Assembly: GCA_033485155.1 (NCBI GenBank)
Contig: JAWQJJ010000003.1
Coordinates: forward strand, 124,001 to 188,000
Direction of reading: 5' to 3'
DNA length: 64,000 nucleotides
Origin: Methanomassiliicoccus sp.
Lineage (GTDB): Archaea > Thermoplasmatota > Thermoplasmata > Methanomassiliicoccales > Methanomassiliicoccaceae
The notes below the pieces were generated by a model. It ran no database searches. It saw nothing but the letters and a program-made list of their open reading frames with translations, and was not told where the DNA came from. A program made the position numbers and the translations under genes. Positions 52,154 through 61,103 of the stretch are shown here, piece by piece. Within the stretch, counting starts at the first letter, position 1. Each line of letters starts with the position of its first letter.

Positions 52154-52543
52154 ATGTCAGAAAGATGTGCAGTTATGACCACCCTCAACGGCGAGATGGT
52201 GGAGTGGAGAGTATTCGAGACCCAAGCCCAGGCCCTGCAGCATTATAACCAGGGAGTCGACAAAGTCCAGAAGATGGTGAACCACACCGACGATGAGGGA
52301 GTGTGGGAGATCATGCTGTGCGATGTGAAGCAGTATGCACTATCGCGTCAGAAAGCTGAGCAGTTGAGCACGGAGAAGAGTACCGATTGGTACTCTAAGT
52401 ACCTGGAGATCATGTCTCGCCGCAGTCATAGGTCGACCAGGGTCAGGCACAGCTCCAACCTGAATCTATGGAAGAAGTTGAGGACCAATATCGTCGATAG
52501 CATTTTCACTGACGACGAAGAGCCGACGGTCAGGGGCGCCTGA
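52154..52543 (+). CDS. Unknown 129-residue soluble protein
   Basis: No family recognised. It has a strand-rich start (SERCAVMTTLNGEMVEWRVF), a helical middle (HYNQGVDKVQKMVNHT), a second helical segment with LSRQKAEQLSTEKS, and a basic stretch (RRSHRSTRVRHSS). There is no membrane segment. The stop codon and that of the convergent gene are adjacent (TGATCA). Confidence 0.7.
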   Translation: MSERCAVMTTLNGEMVEWRVFETQAQALQHYNQGVDKVQKMVNHTDDEGVWEIMLCDVKQYALSRQKAEQLSTEKSTDWYSKYLEIMSRRSHRSTRVRHSSNLNLWKKLRTNIVDSIFTDDEEPTVRGA

Positions 52544-52870
52544 TCACCTCTGACACAAAAGGCCGATCATGCGGCCCATGTCCAGCTTAGTGTCCTGGTA
52601 GTCCACTAGGACCCTTTCGACGTTGCGGCTCCCGACGTGCTGAAAGAGCCATGCGGAAACGGAGCTGGCGCCCACCTCGCTGAGTAGCACGACTTCGAAA
52701 TGGAGGATGTACGGGAAGTGCTTCACCCGGCCGGAGAAAGTCCGAACGTAGATGAGGCAGGCATCGCTACCCAGCTCCAGCACCTCCCCTTCCAGCACAG
52801 GCTGTTTGCCCATGAGGGCGTTGATCAGTTCAGGATCGAAGGTGTGGATCTCCAGCTTCATCCGGTTCAC
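52544..52870 (-). CDS. Unknown 108-residue soluble protein
   Basis: No family recognised. It is a compact alpha/beta protein with a hydrophobic core strand (LEGEVLELGSDACLIYVRTF), a middle HFPYILHFEVVLLSE strand and a C-terminal helix (DTKLDMGRMIGLLCQR). It begins 25 bases before the MFS gene ends on the same strand, so they may be one transcript. Confidence 0.68.
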   Translation of the reverse strand: MNRMKLEIHTFDPELINALMGKQPVLEGEVLELGSDACLIYVRTFSGRVKHFPYILHFEVVLLSEVGASSVSAWLFQHVGSRNVERVLVDYQDTKLDMGRMIGLLCQR

Positions 52871-52894
52871 GTCGATATAGAACTGATGATGTAG

Positions 52895-54079
52895 TCAATC
52901 TTTACGGCGAGCGGCTGCGGGGTCCCTGGCCCTTAGCAGGGGCAGGGATAGCAACAGTATCGCACCCCCTGCCAGGAGGAAGGGGGCGAAACCTACGCTC
53001 TCCCCCGCGCTCCCGGCCAGGGAAGCCAGGGCGACCGGAGCTATAACGAAACCCAGGTCCCCCACCGTCCTGAACAGACCCATCGCCGCCCCCAGATCTC
53101 GAGGTTCGGTCACGTCCGCAACCCAAGCCGCGATGGGGCCGGAGAGGCCAACCGAGAGACCCATGGCCATCAGTACAGCGGTGAAACCGACAGGGTCGTG
53201 GGTGAATGGAAGGGCGAGGATCAACACGGCCAAGAGGAGGAGGGCACCCATAAGGAAGGGTTTCCGACCATACCGGTCGGTCATCCGACCGGCGACGACC
53301 ATCATGACCAGGTTACAGATCGCGCTGAGGGTCAGGACCAGGCCCAGAAATCCCTCGTCCATGCCCAAGTTATATTGAGCATAGAGCGGGACTATGGTGT
53401 TGAGGATCCCCTGGCGGTTGATGAAGATGGCAAAGGTGGCCAGGTTGATGGCAAGAAGATCGAACCGGGTCATCAGTCGGCCCAGCTGGCGAAGGGAGAT
53501 TTTTTCCACCCTCGCGAGCTCCGGCCGCACTTCCCGGATCATGCCGAGGACGAGGAAGAATGACGCTGCAGCGCAAATGCCGTACACGATGAACGGGGCG
53601 CTGAGGCCGTAGCGGATGGATACGAAACCTCCCACTGCCGGGCCGAACGAAGTGCCAAGAAGGAACATCGAAAGATAGAATGAGAGGTGCGCCCCCCGTG
53701 ACGCAGGGGGCGCCAGCCGACTTACCGCGGTGATCGAGGTGGTGGTATACAGTGCGGAGCCGACTCCCTCGAATATACGGGCGCATAGGAGCATCGGGTA
53801 GTTGACGGCCACCCCTGCCAGCAATGAGGATACTGCGATTGTGGCCAGCCCTAGGAGCATGAGGCGCTTCATGCCGTAGCGGGCGCTGAGCAACCCTGCT
53901 GGGATGTCCAGGAGGACCCTGGCCACCGCAAAGGCGGAGATCAGCAGGCCAACCAGAGCCAGGGACACCCCGAAGCTGAGGCCGTAGGACGGCAGCACCG
54001 GAGCGATGATGGATACTCCCATCATCACGAAGAAGGCGACCACTGACAGTACCAGTGTCGACCTGAACTCGGGGCGCAG
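52895..54079 (-). CDS. Major facilitator superfamily transporter
   Basis: A 12-helix MFS permease of 394 residues. The loop between helices 2 and 3 reads AGLLSARYGMKRLML (the MFS A-motif variant) and the mirror loop in the second half is GRMTDRYGRKPFLMG. No ATG is present near the start. A GTG at 54043 gives a protein that begins within helix 1. A CTG at 54079, with GAGGTG 5 bases before it, gives a more natural start (RPEFRSTLVLSVVAFFVMMG), and the stop just upstream excludes anything longer. The substrate is unknown; the family includes drug exporters and sugar carriers. Confidence 0.85.
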   Translation of the reverse strand: MRPEFRSTLVLSVVAFFVMMGVSIIAPVLPSYGLSFGVSLALVGLLISAFAVARVLLDIPAGLLSARYGMKRLMLLGLATIAVSSLLAGVAVNYPMLLCARIFEGVGSALYTTTSITAVSRLAPPASRGAHLSFYLSMFLLGTSFGPAVGGFVSIRYGLSAPFIVYGICAAASFFLVLGMIREVRPELARVEKISLRQLGRLMTRFDLLAINLATFAIFINRQGILNTIVPLYAQYNLGMDEGFLGLVLTLSAICNLVMMVVAGRMTDRYGRKPFLMGALLLLAVLILALPFTHDPVGFTAVLMAMGLSVGLSGPIAAWVADVTEPRDLGAAMGLFRTVGDLGFVIAPVALASLAGSAGESVGFAPFLLAGGAILLLSLPLLRARDPAAARRKD

Positions 54080-54101
54080 GGGCCCACCTCACCTAAGGAG
54101 A

Positions 54102-54683
54102 TCAGAGGCCGTATTTCTCGGCCATCTCTTCGAGGGCATCGTTGGGAGTCTTGCCGTCGAGATCATCGCGGGGCGTGGACCACCATTCCTCCTCGAACTT
54201 GCTGAGGGCGGCGACCAGCTTCTCCTCGGAGGCGAAGTTCTCACCCTCCTTCTCCTTGAAGTCCTCGCGGAAGGTCTTCAGCAGGTCAACCCCATATTTG
54301 CTGTTAACGATGGTGACGGTGATGTAATCGTCCAGGTTACGGGCGTAGGCCAAGGCCATGTCCTCCGGGACGACGTCCATGGTCATGTCCAAGAGCGCGT
54401 TGGTCAGGGTCAGGAAGAGCATCTCCTCCCTCGACTCGCGGGGGACCGACTTATCGTTGATGACCTCCATCAGGCTGGGGAACCAGACATCCCGCAGCGC
54501 ATAGGTGCGGTTCTGGTTCTTGCCGAAGATAACGCCTTCGGCCAGGGTGTCCAGGTCTTCCACTAACTCCTCGGACGAGGGTAGATCCTCTTCCTCTTTC
54601 TTGATCGGCTTTGCCTTGACGGGCTTCTCGCCCCTGGCAGGCATCTTCCTATTGGGTTTAGCCTTCTTGGACTCGGATTTCAA
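54102..54683 (-). CDS. Unknown protein with charged N-terminal tail
   Basis: A 193-residue soluble protein. The first 45 residues are Lys/Pro/Glu-rich and probably disordered. The rest is helical, with acidic runs and a LTLTNALLDMTMDVVPEDMALAY-like core, and no membrane segment. I do not recognise it. It is probably a lineage-specific conserved protein. It lies upstream of the MFS transporter on the same strand. Confidence 0.7.
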   Translation of the reverse strand: MKSESKKAKPNRKMPARGEKPVKAKPIKKEEEDLPSSEELVEDLDTLAEGVIFGKNQNRTYALRDVWFPSLMEVINDKSVPRESREEMLFLTLTNALLDMTMDVVPEDMALAYARNLDDYITVTIVNSKYGVDLLKTFREDFKEKEGENFASEEKLVAALSKFEEEWWSTPRDDLDGKTPNDALEEMAEKYGL

Positions 54684-54807
54684 ATGGGATCCTCCCTATG
54701 CCAAGCGAGCATTCAGAGGTGCATGGGCGCATCCCATGTCCCCTGTGGCCGGCATTTCGAATAAAGGACATGCCCGTATATATTTCCTCTTTACGCCCAG
54801 ACCGGCC

Positions 54808-55932
54808 TTACAGGCCCTCGACAACCTTCTTGACGATCGCTAGCCCGTTGGTGATGTTTTCCTCGGAGGCGGCGTAGGAGAACCTCAGATGGTTCTCTCC
54901 CATCTCCCCGAAGGCGGTCCCCGGTGCACATATGACCCCTTTGGCCACGAGCTTGTGGGCGAGGTCCCGGGAGGGGATCTTTTGCTTGTATCCAGGGAAA
55001 GCATAGAACGCTCCCTGGGGTAGATGGCAATGGAAGCCCTCGATTTCGTTGAGGCCGTCGATCATCGTCTTCCGGCGGCGCTTGAAGATGGGGACCACAG
55101 TCTTGACGAACGCCTCTTGTGCCCCGAAGGCCTTGGCCAGGGCGATCTGAGGCGGAGTCGGTGGGCAGGCTACCAGGTGATACTGCATGTTGGCGATGTG
55201 GTTCACCACCTCCAGCGGAGCGGTCAGGAACCCGATCCTCCAGCCAGGTACAGCAAAGGACTTGGAGAACGAGTTAAGCACCACGGCGCGCTCGATGACC
55301 TCGCTGAATGAATGGTGCATGCCGTGGTAGATATAGTCCTCATAGACCTCGTCGGAGATGATCCAGAGGTCGTGATCACTGGCGAGGTCTTTGATGGCTT
55401 TGAAGCTCTCCAGATTCAGCACCGAGCCGGTGGGGTTGGAAGGTGAGTTGACGACAATGCCCTTGGTCCGTGGAGTGATGCGCTCCTTGATGGCCTCGAT
55501 GTCCGGCTGGAAATGTTCCTCGTGTCGGAGCGGATAGGGCACCGGCACAGCCTCGGCCAAAGTGCTGTCCGGCTCATATAGCACGAAACCAGGCTCAGGG
55601 ATGAGGACCTCATCTCCCTTATCGAACAGTGTTTGGAAGGTGGCCATGGTGCCCTGGGTACCCGAAGCGGTGATGACCACATTGTCCATGGTGATATCCT
55701 TTCTATACTTCTGGACCTTGCCTGCGACCAGCTTTCGCAGAGGGTCGATGCCTTTGGTCGGGCCGTAGTGGTTGCCGTCCTGGTCCAGGGCTTCCTTATA
55801 CGCGTCCCTGGCCTCCTGGGGAGGCTCGAAATCCAGTTCTCCCAGCCCCAGGTTGATGGCCCCGTTGGTGGCCATCTCGAAAATCTCTCGTATGCCCGAT
55901 GGCTTTATCGCTAGAACGCGCTTGGAGACCAT
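54808..55932 (-). CDS. Class I/II PLP aminotransferase
   Basis: A 374-residue fold-type I enzyme. It has the N-terminal NLGLGELDFEPPQEA, a YGPTKGIDPLRKLVA segment, the PNPTG-equivalent SPSNPTGSVLNLES, and the PLP Lys in VLNSFSKSFAVPGWRIGFLT. This is the AspC/AlaT-like group found in archaea. The amino-acid preference cannot be read; aspartate or aromatic substrates are common. It is a single gene on the minus strand. Confidence 0.9.
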   Translation of the reverse strand: MVSKRVLAIKPSGIREIFEMATNGAINLGLGELDFEPPQEARDAYKEALDQDGNHYGPTKGIDPLRKLVAGKVQKYRKDITMDNVVITASGTQGTMATFQTLFDKGDEVLIPEPGFVLYEPDSTLAEAVPVPYPLRHEEHFQPDIEAIKERITPRTKGIVVNSPSNPTGSVLNLESFKAIKDLASDHDLWIISDEVYEDYIYHGMHHSFSEVIERAVVLNSFSKSFAVPGWRIGFLTAPLEVVNHIANMQYHLVACPPTPPQIALAKAFGAQEAFVKTVVPIFKRRRKTMIDGLNEIEGFHCHLPQGAFYAFPGYKQKIPSRDLAHKLVAKGVICAPGTAFGEMGENHLRFSYAASEENITNGLAIVKKVVEGL

Positions 55933-56026
55933 GAGGGCGTAGGAACCGTTCTCGCCATTTTATCCTTTTGGTCCAGTCATCCATAACAACAGATAAGTCG
56001 ACGACGGCCATTCCCCATCGGAAAGG

Positions 56027-57481
56027 ATGGCGGCAGAGGGTACGAGCGCCGAGGAGAAAATCAGAACCTGCACCGAGTCCTATCTCTGCCTGGACCGGTT
56101 ACCCAGACCAGCCGTATCGTTCATCACCATCGTCCTCCCGTTCGTGGCCATGGCCGCGATAGCACTCGCCCCCATCGGCCTGGAGTCGGGGATCAAGTAC
56201 ACCCTCGCCGTTTTCGTCTGCGTCAGCTTGCTGTGGACCTTCGGGGCCCTGCCCCTGGCAGTGACCGCCCTTCTAGTCCCGGTCCTGCTGGTCTTCTTTG
56301 GTATCTTCACGCCCACTGGAGCGCTGGCCTCGTTCGCTGACCCCGTGGTCTTCCTGCTGATAGGAGGTCTGATCATCGCCGAGGCCTTCCGGGTCAACGG
56401 CTTGGATAAACGGTTAGCGTACACCCTGGTGACCATGGTCGGTGGGGACCTCCGGCGGACCTTCGTGGCTCTCATGGCGATCTCCGCCGCCCTATCCATG
56501 TGGATCTCGAATACCGCCACGGTGGCCCTCCTCCTGCCCGTGGTTTTAAACATCGCCAACCGAGCTAGGGGGAACGACCGCAAGGTGGCCACCCTGTTCC
56601 TCCTCGGGATATGCATGTCTACCGCGTTCGGCAGCATGAGCACCATCGTGGGGTCCCCGGTGAACGCGATCGCCTTTGGGATGCTCAATCAGGTCGCCCT
56701 CTGGACCTTTCTCGACTGGATTGCAGTTGGGGGAGCGGTAAGCCTCGCTCTCCTCCTGCTGACCTACCTCTTGCTCCCCAGAATCATCCCTCCGTCCGCT
56801 GACAACATCGACCTCGGGCCGATAGCCAAAGAGCTAAAGGGGATGGGGCCGGTCAGCAAGAGGGAGGCCATCACCCTGGCCATATTCATGCCAACGGTGG
56901 GCCTGTGGATCGGCGGAGGGTGGACGACCCAGCTCCTGGGGCTCACCCCTGGCTTCCTCAGCGCGGCGATGGTGTCCTTGATGGCCGCCTTCCTCCTCTT
57001 CGCGTCCCGAGCCATCGCCTGGAGCGATGCCCGCCGCATTTCCTGGGAAGTTTTCCTCATCATCGGGGCCGGCCTGGCCATCGGCCATGCCCTGGATGCC
57101 ACCGGCACCGCGGCGTGGTTCGCCCAACTGCTGTTCGAGCTGACGGGCGGGCAAAGCCTCATCGTCATGATGCTGTTGGTCGGTTTCATCACCATCCTTA
57201 TGGGCACCATGCTCAGCAACAGTGCTACCGTATCCATCATGGTGCCCATCGTCATCAGCCTGTCCACGGCCATCGGGGCGGATCCCAGGTACCTCGTACT
57301 CGTAGCGGCGTTATGCGCCTCCATATCGTTCATCACTCCTGTGGGCACCCCTCCCGTTACTCTTGCCTATTCCACCGGCTTTTTCACCCGTCGAGAACTG
57401 GCAAGGGCGGGACTGATCGTGACCATACCTGCAGTCTTTCTGGTCGTGCTCATCGTGTTCGCCCTTGTCTCCCTGGGTTGA
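56027..57481 (+). CDS. SLC13/DASS-type carboxylate or sulfate carrier
   Basis: A 484-residue membrane protein with about 11-12 hydrophobic segments. Two mirror signatures bind Na+ and substrate in this family: ISNTATVALLLPVVLNIA in the first half and LSNSATVSIMVPIVISL in the second. The PVGTPPVTLAY motif after the second copy is also typical. The substrate could be dicarboxylates, sulfate or citrate. No partner gene is adjacent. Confidence 0.9.
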   Translation: MAAEGTSAEEKIRTCTESYLCLDRLPRPAVSFITIVLPFVAMAAIALAPIGLESGIKYTLAVFVCVSLLWTFGALPLAVTALLVPVLLVFFGIFTPTGALASFADPVVFLLIGGLIIAEAFRVNGLDKRLAYTLVTMVGGDLRRTFVALMAISAALSMWISNTATVALLLPVVLNIANRARGNDRKVATLFLLGICMSTAFGSMSTIVGSPVNAIAFGMLNQVALWTFLDWIAVGGAVSLALLLLTYLLLPRIIPPSADNIDLGPIAKELKGMGPVSKREAITLAIFMPTVGLWIGGGWTTQLLGLTPGFLSAAMVSLMAAFLLFASRAIAWSDARRISWEVFLIIGAGLAIGHALDATGTAAWFAQLLFELTGGQSLIVMMLLVGFITILMGTMLSNSATVSIMVPIVISLSTAIGADPRYLVLVAALCASISFITPVGTPPVTLAYSTGFFTRRELARAGLIVTIPAVFLVVLIVFALVSLG

Positions 57482-57573
57482 GGACCATGGACCTGGCAGA
57501 ACGATAACGGGGGCGCAGGAGGCGATATGAACAAAAAAAGGAGAAGAGTGGTTGGGTCGAAGAAACAACGCTA

Positions 57574-57723
57574 TTACTTCTTCAACTTACCTTTTACCTT
57601 GGAACCGAACTCTCCGAGGTCCTTCTTTACTTCGCTGCCGGTCTCCTTCAGCTCGGCTCCGACCTTCTTCGCTCCATCCTTCAACTTGTCGTCGAACTCA
57701 AACTTTCCCTTTTTCTCGACCAT
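57574..57723 (-). CDS. Small charged amphipathic protein, 49 residues
   Basis: A 49-residue minus-strand protein rich in Lys, Glu and Asp, with repeating hydrophobic positions (KLKDGAKKVGAELKETGSEV, then KKDLGEFGSKVKGKL). The 11-residue-like periodicity resembles LEA or YtxH-like helices that lie on membranes or protect proteins. The SD motif AGGTGGA sits 4 bases before the ATG and a TATA-like box is about 35 bases further up. Composition and signals make it a real gene, though no family is assigned. Confidence 0.8.
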   Translation of the reverse strand: MVEKKGKFEFDDKLKDGAKKVGAELKETGSEVKKDLGEFGSKVKGKLKK

Positions 57724-57754
57724 TTATCCACCTGTCCGATTATTGCTTATTCTC

Positions 57755-57768
57755 GTTAATAAATATTT
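57755..57768 (-). promoter_or_regulatory. TATA box for the 49-residue protein gene
   Basis: The minus strand reads AAATATTTATTAA, about 35 bases before the ATG. The flanking 57724-57945 is A/T-rich and carries no gene. Confidence 0.5.
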
Positions 57769-57914
57769 AGAGTGAATATTAACATTGGTGGAATTACCAT
57801 GAGAAGAATCTAAATAACAGGGGATACGAGCGCTCTCTCGCTTGAGGATGGCAACCACCCATCGTCAAACGCAGCTTTCCTCCTCCCGCTTGTAGGATTG
57901 CCATCCGAAAGTTA

Positions 57915-57923
57915 TTAGATATA
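57915..57923 (+). promoter_or_regulatory. TATA box for the Ig-like secreted protein gene
   Basis: TAGATATAC is centred about 27 bases before the ATG at 57946, consistent with a leaderless transcript, and supports that ATG over the TTG three bases upstream. Confidence 0.5.
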
Positions 57924-57945
57924 CGATTGTTAATATAATCGGTTG

Positions 57946-59718
57946 ATGCGCGAACAGGTGGGGATTTTCTTGGCCTTGGCATTGTGCCTGCTGATGATCA
58001 TGACCGTGCTGCCGACAGCCAGGTCGGACGATGTGACCCCGGCGTCTCAGACCTTCATCACCGAGGACGCCGAGGAGGCGACCTATGATGAATGGGATGC
58101 TCACTGGGAACGCTGGGACGCTAACGACGATAACGTCTCCGGCCAGGACTGGTGGTGTCGCCAGATGCACGAGGTCCATTCCGGCCAACGGGCCGTATTC
58201 TGCGCCAGGAACGGCATCAATTCGCATTATCTGGACTCCACGGGGCACCAGCCGTGGAACGTCAACCTCACCAGTCTGCCAGAGTCGGCCTCCCAGTCCA
58301 GTTATGTGCTCAGGTACGATACCAACCAGGATGCCATCATGCGCAGGCCCATAACCGGGGCCCAGTACTACAGGACGATTACGGTCACCTTCTGGTTCTA
58401 CTCCGACACGGGGGCCTCCGACGCCAAGCAACCGGGGACCAATGCCTCGGTCGGCTACGACTTCCTTAATGTCATTTACTACACGGGAATGGGCGAGGAG
58501 AAGGTGAAGCGGGTGGCGTGGACCGACTCCGAGTCCCAGGCGACGTCCAGGACTTGGACCCAGGTCTCCATCGCCATCCCCAACAACGCCACCATGGTCG
58601 GCTTCGAGTTCGTGTCCGGCACGGTGCCCCCGGCCGGCGGGGATGCCAGCGACACTTTCTCAACCTCTGATATTCGGACCGTTCCCTCGGGCTCGGCGGG
58701 AATGAGGGAGGGGGTCTTCCTTGACGACATCAGCGTGGTGGGGACCGATCCAGCGCCGGACTTCCCCCTGGTGACCTCGGTCGATAACCTCCCGGCCTAC
58801 GAAACCGGCCTTTCGTTCCCGGTAAGCATCGTGGATAACGGTCCCAAGGTGGGGATGAGATACGCTAACCTTTACTATCGTCCAGCTGGAGAGGTCGATT
58901 GGACCAAGTACACCACGTCCGATAACCCCGCCGGAGAGTTCTCCTCCGGCTCCACCGTTTTCGTCGCCCCTGAGGATGGCAAGTATGAGTTCCTCTCGGT
59001 GGGAGTGGACCAGAACGGCACGGTCGAGGCGATGCGCACTGGGGCGGACGAGTCCACAATCGTCGACACGACGGCCCCGGTCTCGAACATCACCGTGAAC
59101 GGCATGGTCGTCGACGGCCATCATACGGGCGCGGCCTCTTTTACCATCTCATCCCAGGACCGGACCTCGGGGGTCGATGCAGTGACCTATCGGGTCGATG
59201 GAGGAGGGTGGGAGCCATACTCTACAAGCGTCGGTCTGGCCACCAGCGGGAACCACGTGGTCGATTACTACGCGACTGATAAGGCGGGCAATATCGAGGG
59301 AACAAGGAGCGAGAGCATCTTGATCGTCGACGGTTCCTCGGGCATTGTGTTCGATAGTAAGGACGACGCATTCCCAGACGGCAACGTGACCGTCCACTTC
59401 ACCGTCGTGTCGCTCACCTCCATTACCAAGCTCGAATACGCGCTAGACGGAGGTTCGTTCACCGAGGCCTCGACGAGCTCCACCTCGTTCTCCTTCACTG
59501 GGCTGAGCGACGGGGAGCATAGTCTATCGGTAAGGGCAGTGGATATGAACGGCAGCACCCTCCAGGGGAAGTTGGAATTCACCGTGGGGGAGACCACGGC
59601 CAACCGGGGTGGAACGGTCGGGTCCCTTGACCAGTCAATGATCTTAATCGGCTTGGGGGTAGCTGCGGCGGTAGCGCTCGTGGGCGTGACCTGGCATCTG
59701 AGGAAGAGAAAAGACTGA
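57946..59718 (+). CDS. Secreted, membrane-anchored protein with Ig-like repeats
   Basis: A 590-residue envelope protein. A signal peptide (FLALALCLLMIMTVLP) ends near residue 25. The first 260 residues resemble a jelly-roll, carbohydrate- or peptide-binding domain with a RAVFCARNGINSHYLD region and an ITVTFWFYSDTG strand. Three Ig-like modules follow, with closing strands of the type YYATDKAGNIEG and VRAVDMNGS. A membrane segment (ILIGLGVAAAVALVGVTW) and RKRKD end the protein. The Ig modules resemble those in the beta-helix and GH5-like proteins of this window, so these proteins may share a surface. Confidence 0.82.
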   Translation: MREQVGIFLALALCLLMIMTVLPTARSDDVTPASQTFITEDAEEATYDEWDAHWERWDANDDNVSGQDWWCRQMHEVHSGQRAVFCARNGINSHYLDSTGHQPWNVNLTSLPESASQSSYVLRYDTNQDAIMRRPITGAQYYRTITVTFWFYSDTGASDAKQPGTNASVGYDFLNVIYYTGMGEEKVKRVAWTDSESQATSRTWTQVSIAIPNNATMVGFEFVSGTVPPAGGDASDTFSTSDIRTVPSGSAGMREGVFLDDISVVGTDPAPDFPLVTSVDNLPAYETGLSFPVSIVDNGPKVGMRYANLYYRPAGEVDWTKYTTSDNPAGEFSSGSTVFVAPEDGKYEFLSVGVDQNGTVEAMRTGADESTIVDTTAPVSNITVNGMVVDGHHTGAASFTISSQDRTSGVDAVTYRVDGGGWEPYSTSVGLATSGNHVVDYYATDKAGNIEGTRSESILIVDGSSGIVFDSKDDAFPDGNVTVHFTVVSLTSITKLEYALDGGSFTEASTSSTSFSFTGLSDGEHSLSVRAVDMNGSTLQGKLEFTVGETTANRGGTVGSLDQSMILIGLGVAAAVALVGVTWHLRKRKD

Positions 59719-59813
59719 GGATGGCGGGTTGGTCCATAGGTCCGCCTCTCCGAACGATACTGCATCAGGGGTCATCCAGCCACGTGCTCCACGCTCAGAC
59801 AGACCACCTGAGA

Positions 59814-60089
59814 TCAGACTGAGGTAGCAATTAGGACGATAGCGACCACGGCGATCAAGAGCACGGCCGATGCTATCAGCAGGATAGCCGGCACGGACAG
59901 GCCAGTTTTAGCCTGCGGCTGAGGGACAGCAGGCTGATAGGACGGATGGCCGACAGGGGGCGGAAGGTACTCCCCACAACCCAGACAATAGCTGGCCGTC
60001 AGAGTGTTAAGGGAGCCACACTTCGGGCACGCCCTAAGCTGCGATTGGTCCGTCGGCCTTTGATACAGAGGGACACTTCCGGCCATCAT
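59814..60089 (-). CDS. Zinc-ribbon protein with C-terminal membrane anchor
   Basis: A 91-residue protein: a zinc ribbon with CPKCGS and CLGCGEY (four Cys), then a Pro/Gln linker (PSYQPAVPQPQAKTG) and one hydrophobic helix at the C-terminus. Proteins of this type place a cytoplasmic zinc ribbon at the membrane. The ATG at 60089 has GGTGG 7 bases upstream; an ATG at 60167 would add 26 residues. The function is unknown. Confidence 0.7.
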   Translation of the reverse strand: MMAGSVPLYQRPTDQSQLRACPKCGSLNTLTASYCLGCGEYLPPPVGHPSYQPAVPQPQAKTGLSVPAILLIASAVLLIAVVAIVLIATSV

Positions 60090-60250
60090 CTCATTTCCAC
60101 CTGATGGACAGAGGACAGCGTCCACGCGCTCATTTATGTTTCGATTCTTGCAGAATATGTGTTCCATCCACGCTGACCGGGCGGAGTAATTAGCATCTCT
60201 CGGAAAGTTGATAAAACACTCGTCGGGTGGCCGTTCAGGGAGCCACTATA

Positions 60251-60937
60251 TCACCAACCTGCCAGGAAGGCTAGGGAGAAGAGGCTGGTGCACAGCGTCC
60301 CCAGGAACAGGGCAGCAACCCATCGACGACGGTTCATGTTTTTCGCATAGGCTGCCCCGATGATGGCAAAGAGCAATGTCGAGATCATTCGTGACACGTA
60401 GAGCGCGACCGAGGTCTGGGAGAATATCAGGAACGGAAAGACCAGAGGAATGACCAGCAGAAAGTCTATGCTCAGTATCCCCAGAGCGTAGGTCCAATCC
60501 TCCTTACAAGGCCGATACCGCTTGGTGTAAGGATTATCTTTGAGGGGCGCGGACCCTGAGATCAGGTCTAGCACCTTCCCTCGTTCATCGGTGCTCAGGG
60601 TCGAAGTGATCCCCTCCGAAAGCGCGTCCATCCCCGCATCTCTGGAACCGGCATCGCCCTTCGTTTGCAGGTCGAAGATCGCCTTGTCGCTCTTCGACCT
60701 CTCGATGATGTTCGTGTGCATCACCGTCAGACCGTCGATCAAGCCCCAGGCCGTGTTTACGGCGAAGGCGATGAAGACGACATAGGCGATAGCTCCTCCC
60801 TCGAACCCCGTGCCACCCAGGATTCCCAGGGAAACAACGACCATCCATACTGCGTAGAACATCTCTCCCAGATAGTCGCCGATCGGAAGATTTCGCTTAT
60901 AGAACTCTCTGATCCTGACAAAGGCTCTGGAGGCCAT
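60251..60937 (-). CDS. VIT1/CCC1-like membrane protein
   Basis: A 228-residue membrane protein with five hydrophobic segments. FAVNTAWGLIDGLTVMHTN near residue 60-75 and a short cytoplasmic helical insert between segments resemble the VIT family of iron and manganese transporters, but metal-binding Glu residues are not obvious. The family call is moderate. The last two segments are LYVSRMISTLLFAIIGAAY and WVAALFLGTLCTSLFSLAF. Confidence 0.5.
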   Translation of the reverse strand: MASRAFVRIREFYKRNLPIGDYLGEMFYAVWMVVVSLGILGGTGFEGGAIAYVVFIAFAVNTAWGLIDGLTVMHTNIIERSKSDKAIFDLQTKGDAGSRDAGMDALSEGITSTLSTDERGKVLDLISGSAPLKDNPYTKRYRPCKEDWTYALGILSIDFLLVIPLVFPFLIFSQTSVALYVSRMISTLLFAIIGAAYAKNMNRRRWVAALFLGTLCTSLFSLAFLAGW

Positions 60938-61103
60938 GTTAGCACTGGTGATTTTATTGGTGGACCCCAGTAATATCTTTGACTCTAGGTGGCCCTCTCA
61001 GACTGGTCGGGCGATTGAAAAAAGTGGAGATCTGATGGACGGGGGCGTCCACCAGTCTAAGTACTGACCTCAGGGCCGGGATAGGCGATGGGAAGGGGTT
61101 TAC

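Noticed and set aside
52541-52546. Shared TGATCA between two convergent stop codons considered as a regulatory site
   Set aside because: It is simply two adjacent TGA stops on opposite strands; there is no further structure.
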